DNA from: Mycolicibacterium sp. MU0053
GTDB taxonomy: Bacteria > Actinomycetota > Actinomycetes > Mycobacteriales > Mycobacteriaceae
Direction: 5' to 3'
Assembly (NCBI RefSeq): GCF_963378095.1
Contig: NZ_OY726397.1
Span: 4,402,001-4,466,000 of the forward strand
Length of the DNA stretch: 64,000 bases
Below are positions 26,050 to 34,563 of this stretch, one piece after another (within the stretch, counting starts at the first letter, position 1; each line of letters opens with the position of its first letter). The notes below the pieces were generated by a model, which was given only the letters and a program-made list of their open reading frames with translations, was not told the origin of the DNA and searched no databases. A program made the translations under genes and the position numbers.

Positions 26050-26595
26050 TTACATAGGAATGCCGCGGTTGCTCCCCGGCGCATAGATCAGCAGGTCATC
26101 GCATTCACGTCGCCGGCACCTCTCGGCGAACGCTACCGCCGCGGATACATCCTCGAGGTACCGCCGGTACCGCTCTTCCGAAAGCAAGTACAGCTCGTCG
26201 TAATCCACGAGTCCGTTGGTTACCGGTATGGCAAGGTAGTAACCATCGGTCTTCCGATCGATCCCGAGGACGTACCGGTGTTCAGCCGAGAAATAGACCT
26301 TCTCGAACCGATTTTTCAATGTTCTCCTCGGGTCAGAAGCTGCGCTTCCACGGATGGCGAGATCTAGCTCAGGATACGATCGCGGCATTATATTCCAGTA
26401 TGGGATTACGCCAGGAAAGCCAACAGCATACCGCGAAGAATCTTTGTCCAAATCGATTATTTTTAAGTGTTCTCTAACAAACCCTTTGTCGAGTGGAAAG
26501 CGTTGACCTACGTGCGCCAAATCCGCTTCGTGCGGTAAGACCTCAATTAATTGAGAGTCTAGCCCTAATGATCGGCGGTGCAGAACTAGCTGCAC
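26050..26595 (-). CDS. Unrecognised gene, possible second immunity protein of the toxin operon
   Basis: The 181-residue product of an AT-richer gene has no signal peptide or membrane helix. Segments include SYPELDLAIRGSAASDPR, FEKVYFSAEHRYVLGIDRKT and LYLLSEERYRRYLEDVSAAVAF. It starts (GTG 26595, no clear RBS) 20 bases after the likely immunity gene, so it is the last gene of the WXG100-CpnT-like operon. Polymorphic toxin loci often carry several immunity genes at the 3' end, hence the suggestion. No similarity to a known family is recognised. Confidence 0.5.
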   Translation of the reverse strand: MQLVLHRRSLGLDSQLIEVLPHEADLAHVGQRFPLDKGFVREHLKIIDLDKDSSRYAVGFPGVIPYWNIMPRSYPELDLAIRGSAASDPRRTLKNRFEKVYFSAEHRYVLGIDRKTDGYYLAIPVTNGLVDYDELYLLSEERYRRYLEDVSAAVAFAERCRRRECDDLLIYAPGSNRGIPM

Positions 26596-26614
26596 TTCAT
26601 CGCTGCGACAGCAG

Positions 26615-27178
26615 CTAGATATGACGTGTTACAGACTCTGGCATTCCGGCGAGAAGAACGGCATCAAGGTCGTCGTAACTTAGCACTAACAGGTGATTCT
26701 CGGGTTTTATCCCGCCGGCGTACGCATCCAAATAGATTGCAGGGTTATTTTTTAGTGCGTACCGCGCTAGACCGTCCGTCAAATCGCGCTTTTCCACACC
26801 AGGATTCAGTCCCGCCGTTCGCCATGCCCGAGTAACGGGCGGTAATCCACAGTGCATGCGGATTCCTTCCGCGTTGTTCCACAGAATGAACTTCCCTGCG
26901 TCCTCGAAGCGGGAGAAGTGAGCCTCTAATCGCACTGCAGGGTCTACGCGACGCTCAGTTGTAGCCGAATAAACGTCAAACCCGGTACCGCGGGGTGCAA
27001 TTGTGCGTCCGGTCCAACCTTCATTTGGGTATCCGTAGCGAAAGTTCAGCCGGTCACCTTCCCGTGCGGGCTCGTCTGGGACGATGTAACCGGCATAGGC
27101 GGCTATCTGCCTCCACTTTTCATAGCGGCGAGCTAGCTCGGTGAAGCCATCGCCAATACCTCTACCTGTTGAAGTCAC
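26615..27178 (-). CDS. Probable immunity protein for the CpnT-like toxin (IFT-like)
   Basis: The 187-residue cytoplasmic protein contains ARRYEKWRQIAAYAGYIVPD, YGYPNEGWTGRTIAPRGTG and LLVLSYDDLDAVLLAGMPESV. It lies directly downstream of the TNT toxin gene, as Rv3902c (IFT, 176 aa, which neutralises TNT inside the producing cell) follows cpnT in M. tuberculosis. GTG 27178 has GGAGG about seven bases upstream. The assignment rests on position and size; sequence comparison with IFT is needed to confirm it. Confidence 0.7.
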   Translation of the reverse strand: MTSTGRGIGDGFTELARRYEKWRQIAAYAGYIVPDEPAREGDRLNFRYGYPNEGWTGRTIAPRGTGFDVYSATTERRVDPAVRLEAHFSRFEDAGKFILWNNAEGIRMHCGLPPVTRAWRTAGLNPGVEKRDLTDGLARYALKNNPAIYLDAYAGGIKPENHLLVLSYDDLDAVLLAGMPESVTRHI

Positions 27179-27207
27179 GCTGCTGCCTCCCTGTATGAAT
27201 ATGAGCT

Positions 27208-29784
27208 CTATCGGGTTGGGATCTCGTCGACGACGCCGCTTCTTACCAGTACTTCGACGGGCACTTCGAACATGGTGTCCTTATAGACCGCTACCCACTG
27301 GATGGCTCCGCCAGGTTGCCCAAACGCGCCTACCGCTGGTCCATAACGGATCTCCGCGTTCAGGTCAGGGGGTATGGGCTGGCCCGTTCCGACATACCGG
27401 TGGTAATCACTCGCGACTCCTGGTGGCATGCCACGGGTACTCAGTGGCGCACCTTCGTCTGCCATGAAGGCGCCTTTCTCAAAGCCTAGTCGGTCAAGTG
27501 AGTGACCTTGGGGGACGTGATCCGTGACCATCGGGGGTCCGGCAAATCCCTGGTTGGGCGCTTGAGTGGTCCAGTCCCATCGGCGGGTGCCGTCCTCCTT
27601 GAGGACCGTGAACTCACGTTCGAACTGGTCGACGGTCCTTCCCGCCAACGGGTCATAGCCGTCCGTCACATTTGAAGGAACGCCGCCATCGTTGAGTCGG
27701 GCAATTTCGTCGGCAGGACTGGATACGTGTGCGAATGCTTCCGACGGGGCGAAGCCGTAGTCGCGCCCTGGCGCTGGTGAAGAGTTTCGAATGTCTTCTA
27801 AATCACGGCCCAGGCCAGGCCCGCCCGATCCCGATTCACCGTGGTCGCGACTGCCCGAGCGGTCTGGACCGCGGTCGCCGTCCCCTGATCCAGATAAGCC
27901 GCTATCCGGCAAAGTAGGACTAGCTCCACCCCCGCTAGGCACCTCACTGCCAGCAGGCGCCGCCCCACCTGATGGAATATGCTGCTGCCCACCGACAGAA
28001 GAGTCCGCGTTGTGGGATCCCGCGGAACCCGCATCGACGGCGGGCCCTCCCGGGGCCGCACCCTTCTGTGTCGGCCCCGATTCAGGAACTGGCGATACAG
28101 ACACCTCCCCGCGAGGCGCTGGCGCGGCAGCCTCGGTCCGCGCTCCCCCTTCGGGCCCGCCACTCGGCGGCACATCCACCTGCGCCGCCGTGGCCACCCC
28201 CGGCGCAGGAGTCGCAGGGGACGTCGGGGCTCCACCCCGTGCCACCGGCGGCGTTGATGGCTCGGAAAGCTGCGGTCCCGGTACCGGTTTCCCAGACGCG
28301 GGTGGCAGCTCTACAGGCGTTCCCCCGAGATCGTCCAAGCGGTCTGAGATGTTCTCGGCGGAGCGCCGAATATCTCCTAATTCGGCTGTATTTCTTGAGA
28401 TTTCAGGAAGACCTTCGACAGGACCCTCTCCGTGGCGACCCGCACGTCCGGCTTGAGCCACGTCGTCGCCGACCTTGGCCACGCTGCCCGCTTTGGTGGC
28501 GGCTCCGCCCGGAACTAGAGCGGTGGCAGCATCAAAGCCCAACGCACCGACACCCAGAAACGGTCGATCGGAGGTGAAGATGTCGTCGGCATGCACGATC
28601 CCCTTGAGCGTTTCCCAGCTGCCTTGAGGATCCATCGCGATGGTCGGAAGGGCCGTGGCGGGATTGAACAACATCGCCGCCTCGGCCATCCCGTTCAGAG
28701 ACTCTAAGGCGCCTTTCGGGTCCGCGGGATCGAACGCCAGTAACCCCTCCACCAAATTCAATGGGCCCATCGCGGACAATCCCAGTTGGTAGTCGGTCCG
28801 TGCGTCCAACATGTTGGCGATGTGGTTACCGGCGGTGGATCCAAGATGTTCGACGAGTTCTTTGCGGGCAGCTACCTGCAGCTCACGGCTGGTGGACTTG
28901 ATGCCTTCCTTCAGGCGTGCGACGAGCTCTTTTCGCGCATCAGCCTGACGTTTGTGGTTGTTGATGACGACCTTGATGTCGGCGGCAACCTCGCGGATCT
29001 TGTCGTCGGCGTCGCCGGTTACCAGCTCGAAAACCGTTCCGAGGATGCCCTTGTCAACCACCGAACCCACGACCGACTTGAGCGTGTCGAGGAGTCGGCG
29101 AACCGCGTTCTGCGTCGTTTGTACGTCATCGGCGAACCCGTCGAGCTCATCTGCCAAGGATTGGCTATGCCCAGCCAGAGTTGACATGGCCGACCCGATG
29201 TCGGCTACCGCCCCGCGCATTGCTTCTCGTTCAGGGACCTGTTGCGCACCAATTGTGTTGGTAGGCCCAGAGACGCTAGTTGCGAGCCCTGATAACGGCT
29301 CGGCCAACTGCCGCCAAGCCCCTGCGGCTGCGCGCAGTTCGGCGGGTTTGCCGTTCGGCCACACGTTTCCCACGACGGCTTGCACCAGGTACCAAAGCAC
29401 CGGCGGTGATGTACCGGGTCCGTTAACGTCCGGATCACCGCCGGGAGTCGGATATTCCGTTGGCGCTGCGGGAGCTGGCAACGGCGAAGCCCGGCGACCA
29501 ATATCGGCCGCGACTTCGGCCATCGAGTAGTTGGCGGCTGTTACTTGCACCAGGTAGCCGGTCGTGCGCAGCGCATTGACCCCCGCCGCCACAGCCGTCA
29601 CTATCTCCAAACCCGACTCCTGATATGCGTACCCAAACGCCGCACCCGCAGAATCCTGACCCGTGTCAGCGTTGTATGCGGCAGTCAGCGTGGACAGCGC
29701 AGCCACTAATCCGTCGCCGGTGGATGCCACCGCCGCTCCAGCTCCAGACAGCGACGCGGGATCGACCACCAGCGGTTCAGTCAC
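27208..29784 (-). CDS. cpnT: CpnT-like secreted toxin with C-terminal TNT NAD-glycohydrolase domain
   Basis: The 858-residue protein (M. tuberculosis CpnT is 846) has a helical N-terminal ESX-type domain (about 1-320; AYQESGLEIVTAVAAGVNAL). A middle region and a Pro/Gly/Ser-rich linker (about 490-690) follow. The TNT domain spans about 726-850 and includes VTDHVPQGHSLDRLGF, VASDYHRYVGTGQPIPPDLN and VGAFGQPGGAIQW. H795 and Q823 fall where the catalytic H792 and Q822 of TNT would be expected, so NAD+ hydrolysis is likely intact. The gene follows two WXG100 genes, as in esxF-esxE-cpnT, and precedes the likely immunity gene. GTG 29784. Confidence 0.82.
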   Translation of the reverse strand: MTEPLVVDPASLSGAGAAVASTGDGLVAALSTLTAAYNADTGQDSAGAAFGYAYQESGLEIVTAVAAGVNALRTTGYLVQVTAANYSMAEVAADIGRRASPLPAPAAPTEYPTPGGDPDVNGPGTSPPVLWYLVQAVVGNVWPNGKPAELRAAAGAWRQLAEPLSGLATSVSGPTNTIGAQQVPEREAMRGAVADIGSAMSTLAGHSQSLADELDGFADDVQTTQNAVRRLLDTLKSVVGSVVDKGILGTVFELVTGDADDKIREVAADIKVVINNHKRQADARKELVARLKEGIKSTSRELQVAARKELVEHLGSTAGNHIANMLDARTDYQLGLSAMGPLNLVEGLLAFDPADPKGALESLNGMAEAAMLFNPATALPTIAMDPQGSWETLKGIVHADDIFTSDRPFLGVGALGFDAATALVPGGAATKAGSVAKVGDDVAQAGRAGRHGEGPVEGLPEISRNTAELGDIRRSAENISDRLDDLGGTPVELPPASGKPVPGPQLSEPSTPPVARGGAPTSPATPAPGVATAAQVDVPPSGGPEGGARTEAAAPAPRGEVSVSPVPESGPTQKGAAPGGPAVDAGSAGSHNADSSVGGQQHIPSGGAAPAGSEVPSGGGASPTLPDSGLSGSGDGDRGPDRSGSRDHGESGSGGPGLGRDLEDIRNSSPAPGRDYGFAPSEAFAHVSSPADEIARLNDGGVPSNVTDGYDPLAGRTVDQFEREFTVLKEDGTRRWDWTTQAPNQGFAGPPMVTDHVPQGHSLDRLGFEKGAFMADEGAPLSTRGMPPGVASDYHRYVGTGQPIPPDLNAEIRYGPAVGAFGQPGGAIQWVAVYKDTMFEVPVEVLVRSGVVDEIPTR

Positions 29785-29823
29785 GCCGGCCGGTCCCGGT
29801 CAGGATACGGGCCAACCATGGTT

Positions 29824-30114
29824 TCAGGCCCAGATCTTCCCGTTCGACTCGATCGCAGCGGAATACGCCTCGTGCGCATGACGACCGGCCCGTTGCAATT
29901 GGTCCAATGCCTGACTCATCATCTCGGCCCCGGACCGCCACTGCTCGTGCGCTTCTGTGTGAGTGCGGCTCGCTGCACCGTCCCAATTCCGATGCAGATT
30001 GCTGACGACTGTTTCGACTTCGCCGAGCATGGATTCGACGACGCGCTGGTAGTCCGCCATCCGTTCGACGACGGCCATCATTCTGTCCAGGTCGACCCCG
30101 AACGGTTCAGCCAC
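29824..30114 (-). CDS. esxE: WXG100 protein, EsxE-like
   Basis: The 96-residue protein is a two-helix hairpin with a WDG turn (LHRNWDGAASRTHTEAHEQW). It lies next to the CpnT-like gene in the position of EsxE, which with EsxF is needed for CpnT secretion in M. tuberculosis. It ends in KIWA with no obvious YxxxD/E signal. GTG 30114 overlaps the end of the EsxF-like gene by 8 bases. Confidence 0.8.
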   Translation of the reverse strand: MAEPFGVDLDRMMAVVERMADYQRVVESMLGEVETVVSNLHRNWDGAASRTHTEAHEQWRSGAEMMSQALDQLQRAGRHAHEAYSAAIESNGKIWA

Positions 30115-30421
30115 CGTGCACTCCGTTGAGTGCTTGTGCCGAAGCGTCCTCGTTGGATTCGAACATCAACCCGCCCGCATCGAGCCATCCAGCGATTCTT
30201 GTCAACGCCGCCTGCACCTGCGTCGCACCGGAATGCCATTGCTGCCACGCTGGCCGGTACGAGCCGCCCGCCACGCCGGTCCAGGTAGCCAACATCTCGA
30301 GCACCTCGGCGTCGAGCTTCTTCAGTCCCTCCTGCAGATGCTGTGCACCAGCAGCCAACGACTCAGCGGCTGCCCGCAACGCCTCTGTGTCGACATCGAT
30401 CACCTCGTCGGGATTCGTCAT
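30107..30421 (-). CDS. esxF: WXG100 protein, EsxF-like
   Basis: The 104-residue protein has a WTG turn (EMLATWTGVAGGSYRPAWQQW) between two helices. It is the first gene of the WXG100-toxin-immunity operon and the expected dimer partner of the EsxE-like protein. ATG 30421 is chosen over GTG 30430; neither has a strong RBS. The upstream 200 bases are shared with the divergent EspC-like gene. Confidence 0.78.
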   Translation of the reverse strand: MTNPDEVIDVDTEALRAAAESLAAGAQHLQEGLKKLDAEVLEMLATWTGVAGGSYRPAWQQWHSGATQVQAALTRIAGWLDAGGLMFESNEDASAQALNGVHGG

Positions 30422-30627
30422 CGAGACCACCCGGAGCTCGTCTGGTAACCGGTCTCACGTCGCACCGTGTAAAGCTAACCAGCAAACCTGATGTCCACAA
30501 TTCACCGAGGCAGAGACAGTCAGTGACAGCCGATAGGTAGCCATCGCAACGAATGATGACCCCGTCACTGCAATGCAACGTACGAGTGACTAGCCACGCG
30601 CTGCAGTTTGCTGTTAGACATTTGCGC

Positions 30628-30993
30628 ATGGATGTGGGGGACGGACCGGGTGGCGAACTTCGCGCGGTTATCGAGCACCTGACGCAGTCCGGGTTGGCGG
30701 TCACCAAGCACGGCGAGGAGTTGGCGACTGCGCACACGGTTGCGGACGCTCGGGTGGAATCCGCGTCCGGTGGGTGGCCCGGATTGTCGTCTGCCGCGCC
30801 GGCGACCCGTTCAGAAGCCTGGGTCACCAGCACGAACGCGCTACTGACGCGGCTGGGCGCACATGCTGACGCACTGCATCGCTGTGCCCAGACTTTCTCC
30901 GAGATGGAACACGGGCACACGGCCGCAATAGAAGCCGTCCATCCCGGCGGTCATGCCGCAAGCCCGCCCGGTGTCGATCCCCGAAACATGTGA
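30628..30993 (+). CDS. EspC/WXG100-like helical protein
   Basis: The 121-residue protein has two helical stretches (ELRAVIEHLTQSGLAVTKHGEEL and VTSTNALLTRLGAHADALHR) with GGWPGLSS between. It ends HTAAIEAV plus a short tail, the layout of EspC-family (excreted type VII) proteins. ATG 30628 is the best start; an upstream extension to 30553 is possible. It is divergent from the EsxF-like gene, so it may belong to the same secretion module. A decayed duplicate follows. Confidence 0.55.
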   Translation: MDVGDGPGGELRAVIEHLTQSGLAVTKHGEELATAHTVADARVESASGGWPGLSSAAPATRSEAWVTSTNALLTRLGAHADALHRCAQTFSEMEHGHTAAIEAVHPGGHAASPPGVDPRNM

Positions 30994-31114
30994 CTTGACG
31001 TTAGATATCGCCGACGTCGAGCGACGGGAGGCTGGCGACGTGCGCGAGTTGTTCTATACGGCCAGCAACCGTGCCAGGCGCCGCCGGCACCTACCGGCGA
31101 ACGCTATCGCCGCG

Positions 31115-31333
31115 ATGGATCGTCGAGGTGGACCGAGAGTTGAGCGGCGGGCGGTCATCGAGCGCCTAACGCAGTTGGGATTGGCATCACCAGGCACGGC
31201 GAAGAGTTGGCGGCGCGCCGCCCAGCGCCTGCGGTTGCTCGGGCGCTTCCGGCGGAAGGCAGGGGTGTCGTCGGCAGTAATAGAAGCGTCCCCTCGGGCC
31301 GCACCGCCAGCAGGCCGGTGTCAATCCGCGTGA
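31115..31333 (+). pseudogene. Decayed duplicate of the EspC-like gene
   Basis: The DNA from ATGGAT at 31115 matches the EspC-like gene from its ATG 30628 over about 100 bases (shared GCGGT-ATCGAGC, CCT-ACGCAGT, TCACCA-GCACGGCGA, GAGTTGGCG). One base is missing in the TTGGC-TCACCA stretch, which shifts the frame. The middle is deleted. A GCA(A/G)TAATAGAAGC-type tail near 31279 matches the end of the intact copy. It is not expected to give the original product. Confidence 0.65.
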
Positions 31334-31425
31334 CGATCCAGCGCATACGCGCCCATCGAGCGTTAGCCGAGATCCGCTTAATCTTGCCGGTCGACCCAAG
31401 CCTAGGCAAGCTGAAATGCAGGCTA

Positions 31426-32067
31426 TCAACGAGGCCTAGACGCCATGCAGTACGTCCGTGCCGGAACCGGGAACGCCCACGCAATTCCGTCTTTGCACAA
31501 TGCCGGATCGGCTGTCCCATCCACCCTTCGCAGCACCTGCACCGACTCTGACGGTTCATCGCAATACGCCAGCAACATCTCCCTCACGCTGCCTTCCGAC
31601 CGGTAGCACTCCCCCTCAAATAGATTCGGAACGAAACACCGAATCCCAGAGTTGGCTATCATTCGGGAGTACGACGTGTCCTTCCCCTTCCCGTCCGGAC
31701 ATGTGTCGTCGGGTAAGCCCTCGTAGGCCAACTCGTAGCGTGCACGCTTAGCTGAACAGTCCACACCGGTCGCGGCTCTGTTGGCCGGCTGGAAGTCGCT
31801 GTCGAGAATGCACTCGCCGACCCTTAACGGCGTTGCCCGCGGCATGCGATCTGAATCACCAAGGCGTGCAGTCCAAGAGCTCAGGGCCAAGAGGAGTCCG
31901 AGGCCGCACACGACTGCGCCGATCGCCGCCCACGCAGTCCCCGTTGAGCGATGGTTGCGACGCTGACGCAACCCAAATAGCAGCAACCCCAGACCCACCA
32001 CCGGAATTGCGAAGGCACCGAGCACGCTACCGGCTAAGTAGGCCAAATTTCCGGAATCAAGCACCAC
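31426..32067 (-). CDS. Membrane protein with LppU/septum-formation-like extracytoplasmic domain
   Basis: The 213-residue protein has two membrane helices at about residues 8-33 and 43-64, then an exposed domain. It contains VGECILDSDFQPANRAATGVDCSAKRARYEL and CFVPNLFEGECY, the Cys-paired pattern of LppU/SCO3897-type domains found on many mycobacterial lipoproteins and kinases. Function is unknown. It is on the opposite strand to its EspC-like neighbours and stands alone. Confidence 0.6.
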   Translation of the reverse strand: MVLDSGNLAYLAGSVLGAFAIPVVGLGLLLFGLRQRRNHRSTGTAWAAIGAVVCGLGLLLALSSWTARLGDSDRMPRATPLRVGECILDSDFQPANRAATGVDCSAKRARYELAYEGLPDDTCPDGKGKDTSYSRMIANSGIRCFVPNLFEGECYRSEGSVREMLLAYCDEPSESVQVLRRVDGTADPALCKDGIAWAFPVPARTYCMASRPR

Positions 32068-32374
32068 ACCCCCCTCGATTCGGACAACCCTAGCAAACCC
32101 TCAACGGGCTGCCGCAGCTTCCCGACGCCCGCCCACGGGCCGGCCGACGTACCCTCCGCCTTTCGAGACAGACACCTCCGCGCGCACCTGGTTGGCTGGC
32201 AGTGAGCCCGGGCGCTCCACGGCATCCCATGGGGCCGCACACCAGGTTTTGGCAGCTTGTGCCGGAGACACGTCGCCTCATTTAGCCTTCCCAGCATTAT
32301 TCGGGCAGTGGACGACATCAGGGACTGCCCCGAGTTTGGTTGACTCGGGGCAGTCCCTCAGACGTTGAAAGCCC
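32068..32374. other. Intergenic stretch with terminator
   Basis: About 300 bases without a credible gene. It contains the hairpin at 32321-32357 and the presumed promoter of the LppU-like gene. Confidence 0.5.
32321..32357 (-). terminator. Strong hairpin terminator
   Basis: GGGACTGCCCCGAG (32321-32334) pairs perfectly over 14 bases with 32344-32357, with a 9-base loop. It lies 18 bases after the L,D-transpeptidase-like stop on the minus strand. No T-run follows. Confidence 0.8.
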
Positions 32375-33043
32375 TTACTGCTTGGCGACCGCAATCACCG
32401 CACCAGGCCGCAGCCACCGCATGATCTGAACCAACGTGCCGTCGTCGATGCCAACACAACCCGCCGTGGGCCCGCCGTCGGTGGTGTGAACGAAGAACGC
32501 ACCACCCTTGCCCGGGATCCGCTCCTTGTTCACACCCATCACGACCGCGTGCTTGTACTGCGGGATGTGCAGGTTCTCCGTGCCGCTACTCAGGTTGGTA
32601 CTGAACGAACACTGCGCCTTCTTGCAGATCTGCATCGTGTTGTAGGTGGGGCTCTTCATATCCCCATCCCACCAGTGATCCGGTGTCACCTGAACGTATT
32701 GAAGGCCGCCACCTGGGTTCGGTTCGGTGCCGAACGCGAAGTCGAGGCTGTAGACACCCATCGGCGTCATCATCGAACCGTCGAAGTGATCCTTCGACAT
32801 CCCTTTGGAGCCGATCTTCGCCGGGATGCCGGCGGATACCGGCTGCCAGCCGGCGGGGGTGCGCTGCCAGACGTCCACCTTCGCGTCCGATCCTCCCACC
32901 CCGGTTACTGCCAGCACCTGGGTGGCGGTGCCGACACTCTTGGCGAACCATGGGGTGAAATCCGCGCTGCTTGCCGGCGCGGTGAGTAGCGCCAGGCAGG
33001 CAGCCGTAGTCAGCACACTCAGCAGTCGGCGCACACGGACCAT
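32375..33043 (-). CDS. Exported L,D-transpeptidase-fold (YkuD-like) protein (Rv0309 type)
   Basis: The 222-residue protein has a signal peptide (VRRLLSVLTTAACLALLTAPASSA) and a YkuD-like domain ending in HTTDGGPTAGCVGID, with H186 and C196 as probable catalytic residues. Such proteins form 3-3 cross-links in peptidoglycan or attach proteins to it. It matches the exported Rv0309 of M. tuberculosis in size and in its place near Rv0308/Rv0310c-type genes. ATG 33043. Confidence 0.82.
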   Translation of the reverse strand: MVRVRRLLSVLTTAACLALLTAPASSADFTPWFAKSVGTATQVLAVTGVGGSDAKVDVWQRTPAGWQPVSAGIPAKIGSKGMSKDHFDGSMMTPMGVYSLDFAFGTEPNPGGGLQYVQVTPDHWWDGDMKSPTYNTMQICKKAQCSFSTNLSSGTENLHIPQYKHAVVMGVNKERIPGKGGAFFVHTTDGGPTAGCVGIDDGTLVQIMRWLRPGAVIAVAKQ

Positions 33044-33175
33044 CGTTGCCGCGCCACGTCACCGTTGAGAAACGGATTCGCGTCCAGTGCGTACCGGGTG
33101 GTTAGCGCTTCCTAATGAGCCACGGCTTATCGGGAATCGGGTCCCTCGCTGCTCAACGGCCTGCAAGTTCGAATC

Positions 33176-33274
33176 ACTGAATAGCCAGCGCCAGAATCGG
33201 CGTTACGATCACGGAATGTCGAACCCGCCGTATGGAGGCATGCCGCCCGCCGCAGCACCCTGGCCGCCGCAGGG
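33176..33274 (+). repeat. Direct repeat, copy 1 (identical to 36481-36579)
   Basis: All 99 bases from ACTGAATAGCC through the first about 20 codons of the small membrane gene are identical to 36481-36579. Weaker similarity continues about 160 bases further. A third, diverged leader copy is at 33978-34013. Confidence 0.9.
33204..33216 (+). promoter_or_regulatory. Leaderless-type -10 element before the start codon
   Basis: TACGAT (33204-33209) fits the TANNNT -10 pattern and lies six bases from the ATG at 33216. There is no ribosome-binding site, which suggests a leaderless mRNA. The same arrangement is at 36509-36521. Confidence 0.5.
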
Positions 33275-33761
33275 TCCGCCACCGGGCCGGGGACCCTCGA
33301 GGCTCCCGCTGATCCTGACGGCAGCGGTCGCGGTGATCGCGATAGTGGTGGCCATCGCGTCGTGGTTTCGGCCTATGCCCGAACCCGAGGCGCAGGTCGC
33401 GGAACCGCAGTTCAGTGAGCAGGAGATTGCGGACGCGAAGGACGCCATGTGTGAAGCGTGGGATAAAACATATAGAGCTATACGTGCCACCGGTGAGCAA
33501 TCCGATGCCGATCCTAGTCACGCCTATTTTGTTGCAGTCAACACCAGGCTTGCTTTTCATGCCTCTGCCGACTATCTGACAGACACGCTTAGAGATAATC
33601 CCGCAACTCCTCTAGACCTGAGAGAAGACGTAAAGCAACTTGCTTCAGCGTACTACTTCACTGCCATCTCCCAATTGGGAAATGCACACCAATCAGAATT
33701 CGAGCTCTCCAATGCTCAAATGGACGCCGCGGACGCGCGCCTCCATTCTGCATGCAACTGA
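33216..33761 (+). CDS. Small Pro-rich single-pass membrane protein, copy A
   Basis: The 181-residue protein has a cytoplasmic Pro/Gly-rich start (SNPPYGGMPPAAAPWPP) and one membrane helix at about residues 29-50 (LPLILTAAVAVIAIVVAIASW). The exterior helical domain begins EPQFSEQEIADAKDAMCEAW and ends with a Cys (LHSACN). It is a paralogue of 36521-37066: the first 55 or so residues are nearly identical, then the outer domain diverges. That suggests selection for variation or domain swapping. No large partner gene follows this copy. Function is unknown. Confidence 0.7.
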   Translation: MSNPPYGGMPPAAAPWPPQGPPPGRGPSRLPLILTAAVAVIAIVVAIASWFRPMPEPEAQVAEPQFSEQEIADAKDAMCEAWDKTYRAIRATGEQSDADPSHAYFVAVNTRLAFHASADYLTDTLRDNPATPLDLREDVKQLASAYYFTAISQLGNAHQSEFELSNAQMDAADARLHSACN

Positions 33762-34010
33762 TTTGATAGTTTCCCATCCGTTTCGGGTGTACAACAGTCG
33801 TCGACTTAGGCGCATGACTCTGCCGCGAGCGTCAGGGGGAGTCCGGATAAAGCCGGGGTCAGCGACGACGGAATGGCGCGTGCAACACGAGTAGCTGGCA
33901 CATCCACATCAGCAGTAACAGGTCCTGGCCGCACGGATCGCTTCCAGCGGTAGGTCATGCGCCCCGTACTTAAATGCTGAATAGCCACAGTGAGAATCGG
34001 CGTTACGCTC
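33762..34010. other. Spacer between copies A and B
   Basis: About 250 bases with no gene. It ends with the diverged leader copy (33978 on, CTGAATAGCC ... GAATCGGCGTTACG) that precedes the broken copy B. Confidence 0.5.
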
Positions 34011-34563
34011 ATGTCGTCTTTTATCCAACGACTGGGGCCCGCCAGCGATTCCCCCGCCCTGGCCTATCCAGGCCCCCTTAGGACAGCGACAGTCGCGCCT
34101 TCTGATGATCATCCCTACGGGTGATTGCGCTTGTGGCTCGGCATAGCGATCGTGGGGTGGCTCCGGCGACCTCCGGGCCTGACGCACCACCGCCGGACGC
34201 ACAGTTCAGCCAGCAAGAAATCGCGGATGCTGAAGAGGCTATGTGCGATGCCTGGCGTGCAAGCTACGCTGCGATCCGAAACGTCGCCTCTAAGAATAGC
34301 CAGGACGACACCTTAACGTACGTGCTGAATTTAGAATCGCAGGTAGTTTTCGACGCTTCGGCAGATTACATTCAATCGCACTTACGGAATCATCCTGCAA
34401 CGCCCCGTCAGCTAGCAGAAGTTTTAAGCCGACTGTCGCTATCCTACCAAGACATGGTGCTAGCTCGTTTGGCTGACGTTTCGGAATCTGAAGTCGAACC
34501 TATAAAGGCAAAGATGAACTCTGCTGAAAGTTCCGTTCGGCAGGAATGCGAGGAATTGTCAAT
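34011..34563 (+). pseudogene. Broken copy B of the small membrane gene
   Basis: It is preceded by the same leader. The frame from ATG 34011 stops after 37 codons, and the membrane-helix region is scrambled by frameshifts (GTGATTGCGCTTGTGGCT resembles the helix codons of copy A). From about 34190 the outer domain is intact in one frame (FSQQEIADAEEAMCDAW to SSVRQECE). It runs into the IS element at 34564 instead of stopping. A product from GTG 34121 without membrane anchor cannot be excluded. Confidence 0.7.

Noticed and set aside
28786..29530. Plus-strand open frames inside the toxin gene
   Set aside because: They are antisense to the helical N-terminal half of the CpnT-like protein and have no start context or recognisable domain.
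33762..33977. Possible remnant of the large partner gene after copy A
   Set aside because: No stop/start overlap and no similarity to the large gene seen by eye, unlike the region after the IS.
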